DNA of 64,000 nt. Source: Carettochelys insculpta (taxonomy: Eukaryota > Chordata > Testudines > Carettochelyidae). Position numbers and translations under genes: made by a program. Under the pieces are notes generated by a model. The model saw only the letters and a list, made by a program, of their open reading frames with translations, did not search any database and had not been told where the DNA came from. The stretch's first letter is position 1; the number at the start of each line of letters is the position of its first letter. The DNA lies in NCBI RefSeq assembly GCF_033958435.1, contig NC_134138.1, positions 4,910,001-4,974,000 of the forward strand, in the 5' to 3' direction. Of the stretch, positions 10,567 through 21,207 are shown piece by piece.

Positions 10567-12032
10567 ATGGACCCCCAGCAGCAGGAGCAGCAGCTAGAGG
10601 TCCACCCAGCCCTCCCAGCAGGAGCAGGGCTTGCCCTGACCCATGCCATGCGGGAGGCAGCTGAGCACCTCCTTGCCCCAGGGGAGGAGATGCCCCCAGG
10701 GCAGCAGGGCTCAACCCCTACCCCTGCAGCACCCCGCTCCATCCCCCGCCTCACACGCTGGCGGCTGTGGACCTACCCCACCAGCACCAACTGGTGGGAG
10801 CGGCTGGTGCTTGGGGAGTGGGACGATGACCACTGGCTCAGGAACTTCAGGATGACCCGGCAGACATTCCTGGAGCTGTGCCAGTGGCTCACCCCCGCAC
10901 TCAGGCACCAGGACACTGCCATGCGGCGTGCCCTCACGGTGCAGAAATGGGTCAGCATCGCGGTCTGGAAGCTGGCCACTCCGGACAGCTACCGATCCTT
11001 GGGACAGCAGTTTGTTGTCGGAAAGGCCACCGTCGGGGCTGTCGTCATGGAGGTAAGCAAACCCACGGGGGGAGGCCAGAGCAGGGGGGCAGGGCAGGGC
11101 AGGCCAGGGCAGGGGGGCCAGAGCAGGGGGGCCAGGGCAGGGCAGGGGGGCCAGAGCAGGGCAGGGGGGCCAGAGCAGGGCAGGCCACGGCAGGGGGGCC
11201 AGGGCAGGGCAGGGCAGGGCCACGCACACGCTGCTCACCCCTCATTGGTGCCGTCCCATGTGCTTTCTCTGCAGGTTGTGCGTGCCATCAACGCCATGCT
11301 CCTGCACAGGCTCGTGAGGCTGGGGGACCCACATGCCACCATCGCCGCCTTTGCCACCCTGGGCTTCCCCAACTGCTTCAGGGCTCTGGATGGGACTCAC
11401 ATCCCCATCCGCGCCCCGCATCACAGTGGCGGACGATACCTCAATCGCAAGGGCTACCATTCTGTCGTCCTCAGGCCTTGGTGGACAGCCGGGGACGTTT
11501 CCAGGACATTTACGTGGGCTGGCCTGGCAGCACCCACGACGCCCGGGTTTTCCGGAACTCGGGCCTGTGCCGCCGGCTGGAGGCGGGGACCTACATCCCA
11601 CAGTGGGAGATCCCTCTAGGGGACACCACCATGCCCTTCTGCATCATCGCAGATGCGGCCTACCCCCTCCGGCCGTGGCTTATGCACCCCTACACGGGCC
11701 ATCTCTCCGCTAGCCAGGAGCGCTTCAACGAGCGCCTGAACCGTGCGCGCCAGGTGGTGGAGCGCTCATTTGGCCGCCTGAAGGGACGCTGGAGATGTCT
11801 CCTGACCCGCCTGGATGCGGGCCCCAACAACATCCCCCAGATTGTGGGTGCCTGCTGCGCCCTGCACAGTTTGGTCGAGAGCAAGGGGGAGACCTTTCTG
11901 CAGGGCTGGGCTGCGGAGGCTGCCAGTGCACACGTCCAGCCACCTGCTGCCCCCAGTCGGCAGGTGGACCCCGAGGGGACCCGGGTCCGGGAGGCCCTGC
12001 GGGCCCACTTCGACGACCAGGCCGCGGGGTGA
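10567..12032 (+). pseudogene. HARBI1-like DDE transposase, intron-containing, single frameshift
   Basis: This is the Harbinger nuclease that cuts and rejoins the element. Exon 1 (10567-11052) opens with a Gln-rich start. It ends at a GAG followed by GTAAGC. The intron runs 11053-11274, with a CTGCAG acceptor, and is a multiple of three long. Exon 2 carries the DDE motifs: Asp in ALDGTHIPI, Asp in STHDARVF and Glu in VVERSFGRLKGRWRC. At about 11470-11474 one base is missing (CTCAG where CTCCAG is expected). This shifts the frame between HSVVL and ALVDSRGRF; downstream sequence is open in the shifted frame to TGA at 12030-12032. Apart from this indel I see no other break, so the copy decayed recently. 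It could also be a sequencing error. Confidence 0.88.
11086..11226 (+). repeat. GGCCAGAGCAGGG minisatellite inside transposase intron
   Basis: Tandem imperfect copies of a roughly 10-20 bp G-rich unit (GGGGGGCCAGAGCAGGGCAG) fill most of the intron. They contain no stop in the transposase frame, so the intron reads through as Gly/Gln/Arg-rich filler. Splicing is still favoured because the sites match consensus and the filler splits the conserved domain. Confidence 0.85.
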
Positions 12033-12564
12033 ACTCTGCCCAGGCCCCCTACTGCCCGCCCCTTCCTCCCCCACACTCCTGCCCCAACGCCCACACCATG
12101 GAGCACCCCAGCGCCCCCCCCTCCAACTTGTCCTGGACAAATGACAGCACGCACTTGTGGCTGAACGTAAACTTTTTTTTGGTCTTTCTGAAACTGTTTT
12201 TTTGGGGATGTAACAAGAAATATGTGAACCACAAACAGAAAACTGGGGAGAAACGTCCAACCAAAGCAATATGTAGAACAATAAAACAGTGCAAATAAAC
12301 AACAGTGTGCAATAAATAATAAAAAGGAAACCAGGGAGGATAAAGGGGAGAACTATTTACATGGGGGGGACGGGGCAAACGGGGGGGGCAAACAAACAGG
12401 GTGCAACTATATACAAAGGGGGGGGCCACGTCCCGGGCCCCTCGCCCCTATAGCCCGGCACTGGGCGTCGCTGGCCGGGAGCCCCGCCGCGCCTGCAGCC
12501 TGGTCCGCGGCTGGGTGGGAGCGGGCTGGAGTGGAAGGTATCGGGGCCGGCGAGTGTCAGGTGG
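12033..12564. other. Intergenic part of Harbinger between converging genes
   Basis: It contains the tail of the transposase gene, including AATAAA at about 12279-12284 and ATAAATAATAAAA at about 12311. A G-rich tract lies at 12363-12425. The opposing Myb gene ends at 12565. I see no further gene. Confidence 0.6.
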
Positions 12565-14499
12565 CTACAGGGGTCCCTCGGCACTCTGGCCCTCGCGGGT
12601 GGGTGGCAGGGCGACGGCGGACGGGCCGGCGATGGGCGGAGCAGCTGGTGGTGGGGCTGCAGGAGCGGGCAGGCCGGGCGATCTTTCGGCCGGCGCGGCA
12701 TGGGGGGCCAGGTAGTCCACAAGCCGGTTAAATGTCTGCATGTAGGCCCCCCATGCCTCCTGGCGCCAGGCCAGCGCCCGCTCCTGCAGGTGGAGGTGCT
12801 GCTCCGCGACCTCCAGCTGCCGATGGAGGATGGCCAGCAGCTGGGGGTCCATCACCGGCGGCGGTTGGTGGTGCGGGGTCCGCCGTCTAGCCCTCTGCGG
12901 GGCCGGTTGCTCCTCGGCCGAGAGGCTGCCCTGGAGCGAGGGTCCCGGAGGGCTGTCCGGGACGACTGACGCCTCGCCGGCGCTCTCTTCCGGTCCTTGT
13001 GATGGTGCAGGTGCAGGACACAGGAGAGGAGGGGGGGAAGAAGAATGGAGACAGGCGTTAGTGTGGGCCCCGAGCCGTGGCCTTTGTCCCCCCAGCCCTG
13101 TGCTGCAGGTTCCCCATCCCCGTCCCCGGGAGATGCTGCTGTGATGGATGGGGTTCAGGGGTCCCCCGGCCCTGCATCCCGTCCCCTGGTGGGAGCGACT
13201 CTCACTTCACCCGTCAGGGTCTGACAGCAGGAGAGGTTTCTTAGGCCACAGATGCCCAGTTTCTGCCAGGAGTGACAGCACCAGCTGTCGGAAGAGACAG
13301 TCCTTCCAACCTGTGGTGGGGAGAAGACCCCAAGGGGGGCCCCTCGGGGATGCAGCTTTCCCCCTCCTCAGGCTGGCTGCCTACCAGCTCTCCCTTCCCC
13401 TAGCCTCTACCTGTGGCCCCCGCCCTCGCCCCCCAATTCCAAGCCAGCTCGGCTCCTCCCTCCTGTTAGTTCAGGGCAGAGGTGTCACCTGCAAGCTGTA
13501 GCACCAGGATCCTCCTTTGGCCCTGGGAGGTATTCAGCTCTTGGGGCTCATATGTAGCCTGAGTCTCCCTTTTGCATTCCCCCGACTCCATCACATGCTG
13601 CTGCTGCGGGGTGTCCCACCCCCTCCTCCCGGGGGCCCCTCGAGTTTCCGCTCCCCCCTGGCCCGGGGATGGGGCATGGCACTGTCATGCGGGGGGGGCG
13701 GGGGAAGGGGCTGATGGCTGCAGTGCTGTGAGGGCCATGGCCCTGGTGTCCTTGGGGCCATGGCCATGTGAGCATGTGGGGGGCCCAGGACACATATTTC
13801 TTACCCCCGCCCCTCAAGCCCAGGGCTGTCCACCAGAGAGGGGTACCTACCTGTGGGTCCGCTCCCACGGTCCGGAGATCCCCGGGGGTCGGAGGCCCTG
13901 CTGCTGCTCCGGGATGGCAGGAGGAGGATCTGCAGGCTGGATTCTGCAGAGGAGGAGCCCCCCTCCTCCTCCTCCTCCTCCTCCTCCTCCTGCCGCGATG
14001 TCCCGGGGGTGGCCTCCGGGGGGGGACCCCGGGGTGCGGGGCTTGCCTCCGGGGCGGACTCCGTCTGCAGGGCCTGCTGGGGCTCGTCAGCCGAGGTGTC
14101 AAGGGTGGCCGGAGGGGAGGAGGTGTGCCGGGAGCCCAGGATGTCCCTGAGCTCCCTGTAAAAGGGGCAAGTGACGGGGGCAGCCCCAGATCGGCTGGCC
14201 GCATCCCGGGCCCGGGCGTAACCCTGCCGCAGCTCCTTGACCTTACTCCTGACGTGGTCAGGAGAGTGGGCAGGGTGACCCCGGGCAGCTAGGCCGTCGG
14301 CCAGCCGAGCGAACGCATCCGCGTTCTGCCTCTTGCTCCCCATTACCTGGAGCACCTCCTTCTCGCTCCAGAGCCCCAGCAGGTCCCGCAGCTCGGCCTC
14401 CGTCCAGGAGGGGCCCCGCTGCCGCTTCCCAGCCTGGCTGCCCTGGCTCCCCTTGGGGGGGGTCCCCTGGGGGCGCTGGGGGGGCTGCCGGCCAGCCAT
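12565..14499 (-). CDS. Harbinger Myb/SANT-like DNA-binding protein, two exons
   Basis: This second Harbinger gene encodes the partner that binds element ends and helps the transposase. I chose the ATG at 14497-14499 because the trihelix/Myb-like domain follows closely (WTEAELRDLLGLW … NADAFARLADGLAARGH … VRSKVKELRQGY). An acidic Glu run is encoded by a GGA repeat at about 13965-13992. A donor (CACAG then GTAGGT) lies at about 13850. The second exon seems to start near 13002 and contains a coiled-coil-like stretch (LLAILHRQLEVAEQHLHLQ), ending at 12565. An LTR sits in the intron. The exon junction is inferred. No stop is visible in either exon. Confidence 0.75.
13140..13595 (-). mobile_element. 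Solo LTR (TGTGATGG…CCATCACA family) nested in Harbinger
   Basis: The 456-bp element begins TGTGATGG and ends CCATCACA, giving TG…CA ends. It is flanked by TGCTGC on both sides (13134-13139 and 13596-13601), although the GCT repeat makes the exact TSD length uncertain. Related copies with clear TSDs lie at 43596-44012 and 54814-55171. Orientation is taken from the 43596 copy, where the minus strand has an AATAAA. No internal viral genes are present. Confidence 0.82.
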
Positions 14500-14929
14500 C
14501 ACCGTTCTGTGGGGCGGCTGAGGGTGCTGCAGGCTGCCCGCGTGTGCAGGCTGCAGCCTGCACGTTGCCTCAGCTTCCTGCAGAGGCAGGGAGCGGGAGG
14601 GGACCTTTAAGGGGCCGCTCCACGCGGCCACCAGTGAGCTGAGGGGCTGGAGACAGCGTCTCTCAACCCCCCAGCTGATGGCCGCCATGGAGGACCCGGC
14701 AATTTCAACGTTGCAGGACGCGGATCGTCTACACTGTCCCTACTTCGACGTTGAACGTAGAAGTAGGGCGCTATTCCTATCCCCTCATGGGGTTAGCGAC
14801 TTCGACGTCTCGCCGCCTAACATCGAAGTTAACTTCGAAATAGCGCCCGACGCGTGTAGCCGCGACGGGCGCTATTTTGAAGTTAGTGCCGCTACTTTGA
14901 AGTAGCGTGCACATGTAGACACAGCTTCA

Positions 14930-15455
14930 GACTCTGTGCGTGCGAGTGGGGAAGCATCACCTCTCCGAGGCGCCCGGGGGTGTACATTTCCCAGGCTACG
15001 TGGTGTGGGCTGGAGTCAGTTCTGTGTGAGATGGGTGAAAAGGAGCCCCAAGATGTTGAACCCGGCCCTGTGTGCTGCCGATTCCTTCTGGCAGAAGACT
15101 TACATGTGAACAAAGGACAGGAACGCTGCCTGTTGTGTCTGGCTGGCTGGGTTTGCTGGGCACATGGGAACAGATAAGAGCAGTTACAGGGTTACGGGCC
15201 ATGGTACGGGCCATGGCGGGAATGTAATACATTAGTATACACTGTAAGGCTGCCTGGCTCCCTCTCTCAAACTGAAGTCAATTTACGCCCATTTAGAACT
15301 GGCAAGAGGGCTGGGAGGGGCGGGGGCAGCAAAAGCAACAGTAAAAGCTAAAGAAAATCCTGGCCGTGGCCGGAACGCACCCTCTCCCATGACCCCTCCC
15401 CCGTGGGATACAAAGGAGGTGGGATGAAGCCTCCTGTCTCAGGACTTGCCCAAGT
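14930..15455 (+). repeat. Duplicated block Q
   Basis: It recurs at about 30356-30892 (+), 40515-41030 (-) and about 32790-33172 (-). It starts with GACTCTGTGCGTGCGAGTGGG and includes AAGACTTACATG near 15095. No coding frame is conserved among the copies, so I do not call a gene. Confidence 0.8.
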
Positions 15456-18400
15456 ATAGAGTAGGCATCCTTCAGTCTGCATAGACTATGGATTGCGCCC
15501 TTTATAGTTTCAATTGAGGACTTCATTTACAGCGTCTACTGTGACTATGAGGACCCACATGAGAGTGACAGTCCTTGCTGCATCTCTTGCAGATGTGGTG
15601 GGTGTCTGGCAAGTCCTTAGTGTGCTTTCTGTGCGCTCACTTCTCCTCTGCTAGCTGTCTGATCTTCATCTCGCCCTTCTGAAGGCCCTTGTGTAACCCC
15701 TGCCTCCATCTGCTGCGGTCGTCTGCTAGTTCTTCCCCGTTGTCCAGCTCGATGTCTACCTCTCTGAGGTCTCTCTTGCAGACGTCTTTGTAGCGCAACT
15801 GGGGGCGTCCGGGAGGTCTTTTGCCAGAGGCTAGCTCACCATACAGGATGTCTTTTGGAATCCTTCCATCATTCATCCTGTGGATGTGGCCAAGCCAGCG
15901 GAGCCGACGCTGCCTGAGGAGGGTGTGCATGGTTGGGATTCCAGCTTGCTTGAGGACGGCGGTGTTGGTCACTTTGTCCTTCCATGATATTCCAAGGATG
16001 CGCCTGAGGCAGCACAAGTGGAAGACGTTCAGCCTCTTTTCCTGGCAGGCATACAGGGTCCAAGTCTCACTGCCATAAAAGAGGGTGCTGAGGATGCAGG
16101 CTCTGTAGACTTGCATTTTGGTGTGAGTGTTCAGCTTGTTGTTATTCCACACTCTCTTGCTGAGTCTGGACAGAGTTGTGGCCGCTTTTCAGATCCTCCT
16201 ATTTAGCTCAGTGTCCAACGACAGGGTGTCAGTGATGGTGGACCCGAGGTAAACGAACTCGTGGACGACCTCTAAGGTATAGTTGTCAATGCTGATTGAT
16301 GGGGATTCAGCAACATCCCGACCGAGTACGTTTGTCTTCTTTAGGCTGATGGTAAGCCCAAAGTCCTTGCATGCTTTGGAGAACTGATCCAGCATTTTTG
16401 AAGCTGGTCTTCTGTGTGAGACACTACAGCAGCATCGTCTGCGAACAGCATGTCTCTGATGAGGACTTCTCGCACGTTAGACTTAGGTTTCAGCCTTGCA
16501 AGGTTAAACAGTTTCCCATCAGATCTTGTGTGCAGCAAGATGCCCTCTGTTGAAGATCCAAAGGCATGCTTCAGGAGGATTGCGAAGAAGATCCCGAACA
16601 AGGTCGGAGCAAGCACGCATCCTTGTTTGACGCCGCTCCTGATTCTGAAAGCATCCGATAATGAGCCATCATATTGGATGGTTCCTCTCATGTCTTCGTG
16701 GAAGGACTGGATCATCTTGAGTAACTGTGGAGGACAGCCTATCTTGTGGAGCAGTTTGAACAGACCATCCCTGCTGACCAAGTCAAAGGCCTTGCTCAGG
16801 TCGATGAAGGCTATGTAGAGTGGCTTCCTCTTGTCAGGGATTTTTATCCTTTTGGGCATTATCGTCCCCATGGGCCAGGGGAAACAAGCCTTTGGCCTAT
16901 TTAATATCATTGCAAGGGCAGGTAGACTCTAAAGATACATAGACTGCCATTTAGCAGCCCCCTGTAACCGTCACTCTGTGTCAATTGGTTTCCCCGGTAG
17001 CCTGAACTCACAAACACCTCAGAATCATGGATTTCAAATTCAGGCTCCTCATTGGGCGCAGGTGAGCAGCTTCTAGAAGCTTCCCTGGCTCGGAGGACCT
17101 GTTTGAAAACATGTGCCTAGAACCTTCGTATGGAAATTAGCTTATGAATCATGTATGAACTCTACCTATATAAGCCGTTCCTGGCATTCGGGGCCCTTGG
17201 GTACTGCAGACAAGGATCCTGCTGACCCGACACGAAACAGCGAGGCCACGAGGCGACCGCTGAGAGTTCCGAGGCCGGCCAGGCTTAAGAGCCGAAGAGA
17301 GCTGAATCACAGCCGCGCTTGCGGCTTAGAGCTGAAATCACCTCAGCACTCGCCTTTGAGCGGTGCTGAACAGAGCTAAATCTCTGCTTGGCTAGTTACA
17401 CCTAGCCACCTCAGCCAATGGTGACAGGACCCTGAGCCGCCTTGCGGCCTGAAGCGGCGTCTTCGCACCATCGCGCCTCACCGCTCTCTAGCATCGAGGA
17501 GCAACAAGCAGCCCTGAGGTAGATCAGGCGGGCGGCGACCTGGCCTCACCACTAGGGTGAGATACTGCGTGCTCGCCTGCTGAAACCCAGGGCCTGCCAT
17601 CACAGCGGCACCTTTGCTCCTGCCGCCAGCCATCTTGCGGCATCAACGCTTCACCGCCACTGGACTGGACTCTTACTAGACTAGACCTTACCTAACCGGA
17701 CTGGACACGTAAAATTGCCTTAACATAGCTATATACATATACTATGTTCACTCCCACCTGGGAAATCGGGACCCTCTGTGAGGGAACGGGGGGTTGCTCC
17801 TCCATTGTTCCTTCCTCTGACGAGGGGAGGGAAGCGCCCGGGGGCCCGACCCCCTGAGGCCGGGCCTGGACACCCCAGGCAGGGTTCATTATATTAACCA
17901 GACCTCAGCACATTTAATTAAGAATTAATGTTTAAGTTTAAGTTGTTATAGTTTGTCCAGCTCTTCACGGTTTAACAATAAGGCAAAAGTTCTAACTTCC
18001 CTTTTCCCTTCTATCCTTTTCCCCCCATCCTTACTCACCTCCTCTAAATAGATTGCAGGAAAAGGCATTGCCTCCCTGCCGCCCTCAGTTGTCAAATCCT
18101 ACCATAGTGACCTGAGGAAGAGCATAAGCCTCCCAGGTACACTTAGTTGGACCCACTAAGGGAGTACCGTGAGCCCCCCAAAAGAGGGACAGTCCAGACT
18201 GGCTCTCGGGTACCAACCCCTTGGGTCAGGCTAGCAACCTGACCCTGCACAGAGGTGGGGCTTAGCACCCCCACCCCGGCTTTGGAAGGAGACAGAGGGG
18301 ATTTTTCAAACTCCCAACACCCCTCACTCCTAAACTCCTCTATCCTTTTACCTTTGCTCCTACAACCAAATCCTTTGCCTTGTGGTACAATAAAACCAAC

Positions 18401-19040
18401 TCAAGGGCCAAAAGAAAGCCAACAAATGGACACAGTTTCAAACATAAGTGTACCTATCGTTAGAGCGTAAATAAGTTTATCTCTTAGAACTGCTACTTGT
18501 TATAGTTCTAACCTCGTTGTGTCCTTTAATAAAATCCTAGTTACTTTGTTGTTTTTTAACCTTATAACCCTTGTCCTTGTCTCATTGTTCCTGCCAGCCT
18601 CTCCTTTCCAGAAGGCTCTAATGCAGACCCAAAAGATTCACCTAGGTGGTGACAACCGGTTTGTGGTTTGTAGCAGGGATTTGATCTGGGTCCCGGCATA
18701 GAAGAAACAGGGGGTTCACGTACTCCCTTATTCAGGGACTCATCACCTCTGCTCCCTGCACTTCTCCTGCAGCTGCCTTAGCGAGAAGACCATGTCAACA
18801 GTAGACCTCTGTGCGCGGAATCCGCACTGCGATTTGGGGTACACCCTCTCAGCAGTCTTCTGGAGTCTGCCAAGGATGACGCGAGCGAATAGTTTACCAG
18901 TGACGCTTAGGAGGGAGATTCCACGGTAGTTGTTGCAGTCGCTTCTGTCTCCTTTGTTCTTTACGTTACAATGTTAGCGTTGCGCATATCCTGTGGAACC
19001 TCACCCTCTTTCCAGCACAGGCACAGTAGCTCATGTGGAC
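15456..19040 (-). mobile_element. 5'-truncated LINE on minus strand, with nested LTR element
   Basis: GCCCAAGT flanks both sides (15448-15455 and 19041-19048). In arms B and C the site occurs once, uninterrupted. The LINE parts are 15456-16831 and 18751-19040. Read on the minus strand they give the reverse-transcriptase fingers and palm (DCNNYRGISLLS, then LYIAFIDLSKAFD, GVKQGCVLAPTLF and the catalytic FADD). A C-terminal section follows (FVYLGSTITD, YGSETWTLY, LRRILGISWKDKV, RWLGHIHRM). Frameshifts and stops occur, for example near 16395 and 16190. The 3' end lies at 15456, with the phrase GACTGAAGGATGCCTACT. The clade is not assigned. Confidence 0.85.
16832..18745 (+). mobile_element. 1.9-kb LTR-type insertion (solo LTR or internally deleted element)
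   Basis: The insert begins TGTCAGGG and ends ACTCATCA, and CCTCT flanks it on both sides (16827-16831 and 18746-18750). It splits the LINE reverse transcriptase: the frame runs out at 18751 and resumes at 16831. A TATATAAG box lies at about 17167. AATAAA motifs lie at about 18389 and 18526. This order fits a long LTR read on the plus strand, with U3, a long R and then U5. I see no gag, pol or env. Two LTRs around a short interior remain possible, but the two ends are not obviously repeats of each other. Confidence 0.7.
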
Positions 19041-19048
19041 GCCCAAGT

Positions 19049-19500
19049 GGAAGTGACTGTAAGGGATGTGGCTAAGGGCACACGCTGCAGGTATAGTGAG
19101 GCCTAATCAGAGGGGGTGTCAGGGCATGGGGCCAGCGCGGTGTTCTGCAGTGTCTGAGCTGGGAAGCGAGACAGCATGAAAGCTCTGGGGTGTCAGGCTG
19201 GCAGAGGAACCCTGGGGAGCAGATTTGGCCAGGTTGCAGAGCTAGGGGTGCACTCACTTGGAACTAACTTGCCTCGGGCTTCCGATCTCCTGATTTCCGC
19301 TTGTGTGACGAGAGGTGGGAGCGGGGTGAAGGGAAAGCCTTCTAACACTGCCTCCCTGGGAACCAGAGCCACCTCCCCACTTCCACCCCCACCCAACCCC
19401 CTCTACAGCCATGGGCTCACACACCTCTAGCCTGGAGGCAGAGCTGGGCCCTGCCTGTTCACATTGTCCAAATGCCCACCAGCTAAACGGGGAGCCCAGG
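19049..19500 (+). repeat. Duplicated block R
   Basis: It recurs at about 30893-31340 (+), 32345-32795 (-) and 40073-40515 (-). Short open frames of 60-100 codons recur between copies only because the DNA is duplicated. No protein family is recognised. Confidence 0.8.
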
Positions 19501-20011
19501 GGGTTTGGCCTTTGGATGAAGAATGCTTGAAAACAGGGGCATCAGCTCAGGTTTGTTCAGCTTTTGCAAAGATCACCAGACCAGAACAGACACAATATAT
19601 AAAGCACAGAGGTCCAAAAATCGTCATCAAGGTTGGCAAATCAGAAGAGCAGAGGGGTGGCGGGACGGGGGGGGGGGAGTTAAGAGTTAGATAAAATAAG
19701 CAAGCACTTAAAAGGTAAAAGAGTCCTTATAATGGGGCAGGTAGTTGCTGTCCCTCTTGAAACCACGTGTCAATGTGTCGAATTTGAATACGAATGTTAG
19801 TTCTGAGCAGTCCCTCTGTAGACGGTCGTTAAAGTCCCTTTTCAGTAGCACACAAGCTCTCAGGTCTTTAACAGAATGGCCCGCTCCAGTAAAGTGCGGG
19901 CTGACAGGTTGGGGTATTTGGAGTTGTTTAATGTCTGCTCTATGTCCGTTCATTCTTTGTCGAAGAGCGTTTGCGGTCTGTCCTATATACGTGGTGTGTG
20001 GGCATTGTTGG

Positions 20012-20604
20012 GGGGTTGAGAGGGGGTCAGAGGCTCAACACATTCCACATGCGCTGCCTTAGGCGCATACTCGGTACCTCATGGCAGGACAAGGTCCCCG
20101 ATAGCGCAGTGCTTGAGAGAGCAGGCACCGCCTCCATGGTCCCCCTTCTCAACCACAGGCATATGCGCTGGCTGGGGCATGTCTCACGCATGACGGATGG
20201 CCGAATACCGAAGGACCTCCTCTTCGGCGAACTGGCGTCTGGAAAGAGGCTGAAAGGGCGATCTAAATTGCTCTACAAGGACACGTGCAAGCGTGACCTC
20301 AGCGCTCTCTCTATCAGCGTGAACACCTGGCATTCGCTCGCCTCAGACAGGAACGCCTGGGAACAGGGAGTGAAGGAAGCTCTTGCGATGTATGAAACTA
20401 CCTTGGTGAAGGAAGGGGAAGACAGGAGAGCCCTCAGGAAGATCCCTGCCCGTGATACCAGAGCGACATCTGCCTACTGCTGCTCACAGTGCGGAAAGGA
20501 CTGCCACTCCCGCATTGGATTGCACAGCCACAGAAGACACTGCTCGAATCAGCCCAACTGGGGCGCAAACCCATGATGCCTTGGGATCGAAGGATGCCTA
20601 CTGA
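20012..20604 (+). mobile_element. LINE 3' fragment inserted in Penelope GIY-YIG region (arm A)
   Basis: GCATTGTTGG flanks the insert (20002-20011 and 20605-20614). Removing it rejoins the Penelope frame exactly between MCQQC and PHTTYIG. The insert encodes a LINE C-terminus (LNTFHMRCLRRILGTSW, RWLGHVSRMTDGR) followed by a zinc-finger-like CSQCGKDCHSRIGLHSH motif. It is related to the LINE at 15456-19040 and shares the 3'-end phrase GAAGGATGCCTAC. The same insertion is present in arm C, so it predates the duplication. Confidence 0.88.
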
Positions 20605-21110
20605 GCATTGTTGGCACATGATGGCATATATGATTTTAGCTGAGGAACAGGAGAATGTGCCCATGATTCTGTACTTAATGTGGTTAGGTCCAGGGATGAA
20701 ATCGCCAGCATAGATATGTGGGCAAAGCTGGCAACAGGGCTTGTTACAAGGAAAAGTTCCAGGATTAGTATTTTGGTGGTATAGCCTGTGGTTGCTAGTG
20801 AGAATCCTCATAAGGTTGGGAGGTTGTCTGTAAGAGAGAACAGGCCTGTCACCTAGGTCCTTCTGGAGTGTGGCATCATGATTAAGGATAGGTTGTAAGT
20901 CTTTAATAATTCGTTGCAGTGGTTTGAGTTGGGGGCTGTAGGTGATGACCAGTGGTGTTCTGTTCTTGGCTTTTTTGGACCTATCTTGGGGTAGTTGGTT
21001 TCTGGATATTCATCTAGCCCTCCTGATTTGTTTTTTTTTTGGTTTTGTTTTTTGTTTTTAACGTCACCTGGTGGGTAATTCAGGCTTATGAATGTTTGGT
21101 AGAGATCTTA

Positions 21111-21207
21111 CAAAACAAAGCAGCCAAAATGCAGCACTTTAAAGACTACCAAAATGATTTATTCGGTGATGAGCTTTCGTGGGACAGACCCACTTCTTCG
21201 GATCAGT
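21111..21207 (-). mobile_element. Short Penelope 3'-tail insertion with hammerhead-like core (arm A)
   Basis: About 97 bp are flanked by a 10-12 bp repeat (GGTAGAGATCTT and GGCAGAGATCTT). On the minus strand it contains CCGAAGAAGTGGG and CCCACGAAAGCTC, then GAATAAATC and the TCTTTAAAGTGCT phrase shared by the other tails in this window. It looks like an extremely 5'-truncated Penelope insertion inside an older Penelope copy. The same insertion is at 37021-37118. Confidence 0.75.

Larger units (their letters stand above)
10209..14926 (+). mobile_element. PIF/Harbinger DNA transposon, complete 4.7 kb
   Basis: The ends are GGCTACGTCTACACGTG on the left and, inverted, AGCTGTGTCTACATGTG on the right. 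The flanks are TGA (10206-10208) and TCA (14927-14929). The uninterrupted target CTACACTCAGACTCTG occurs at about 30353-30368 and, inverted, at about 41020-41036. The TSD is therefore TCA, with one base changed on the left, matching the 3-bp TNA duplication known for Harbinger elements. It carries the usual two genes: a DDE transposase (+) and a Myb/SANT-like protein (-), converging. A solo LTR is nested at 13140-13595. Confidence 0.93.

Noticed and set aside
10567..11619. Single 350-codon transposase frame without an intron
   Set aside because: It reads through a minisatellite with clear GT-AG borders and then runs out of frame at the single-base deletion. The spliced model fits the DDE domain.
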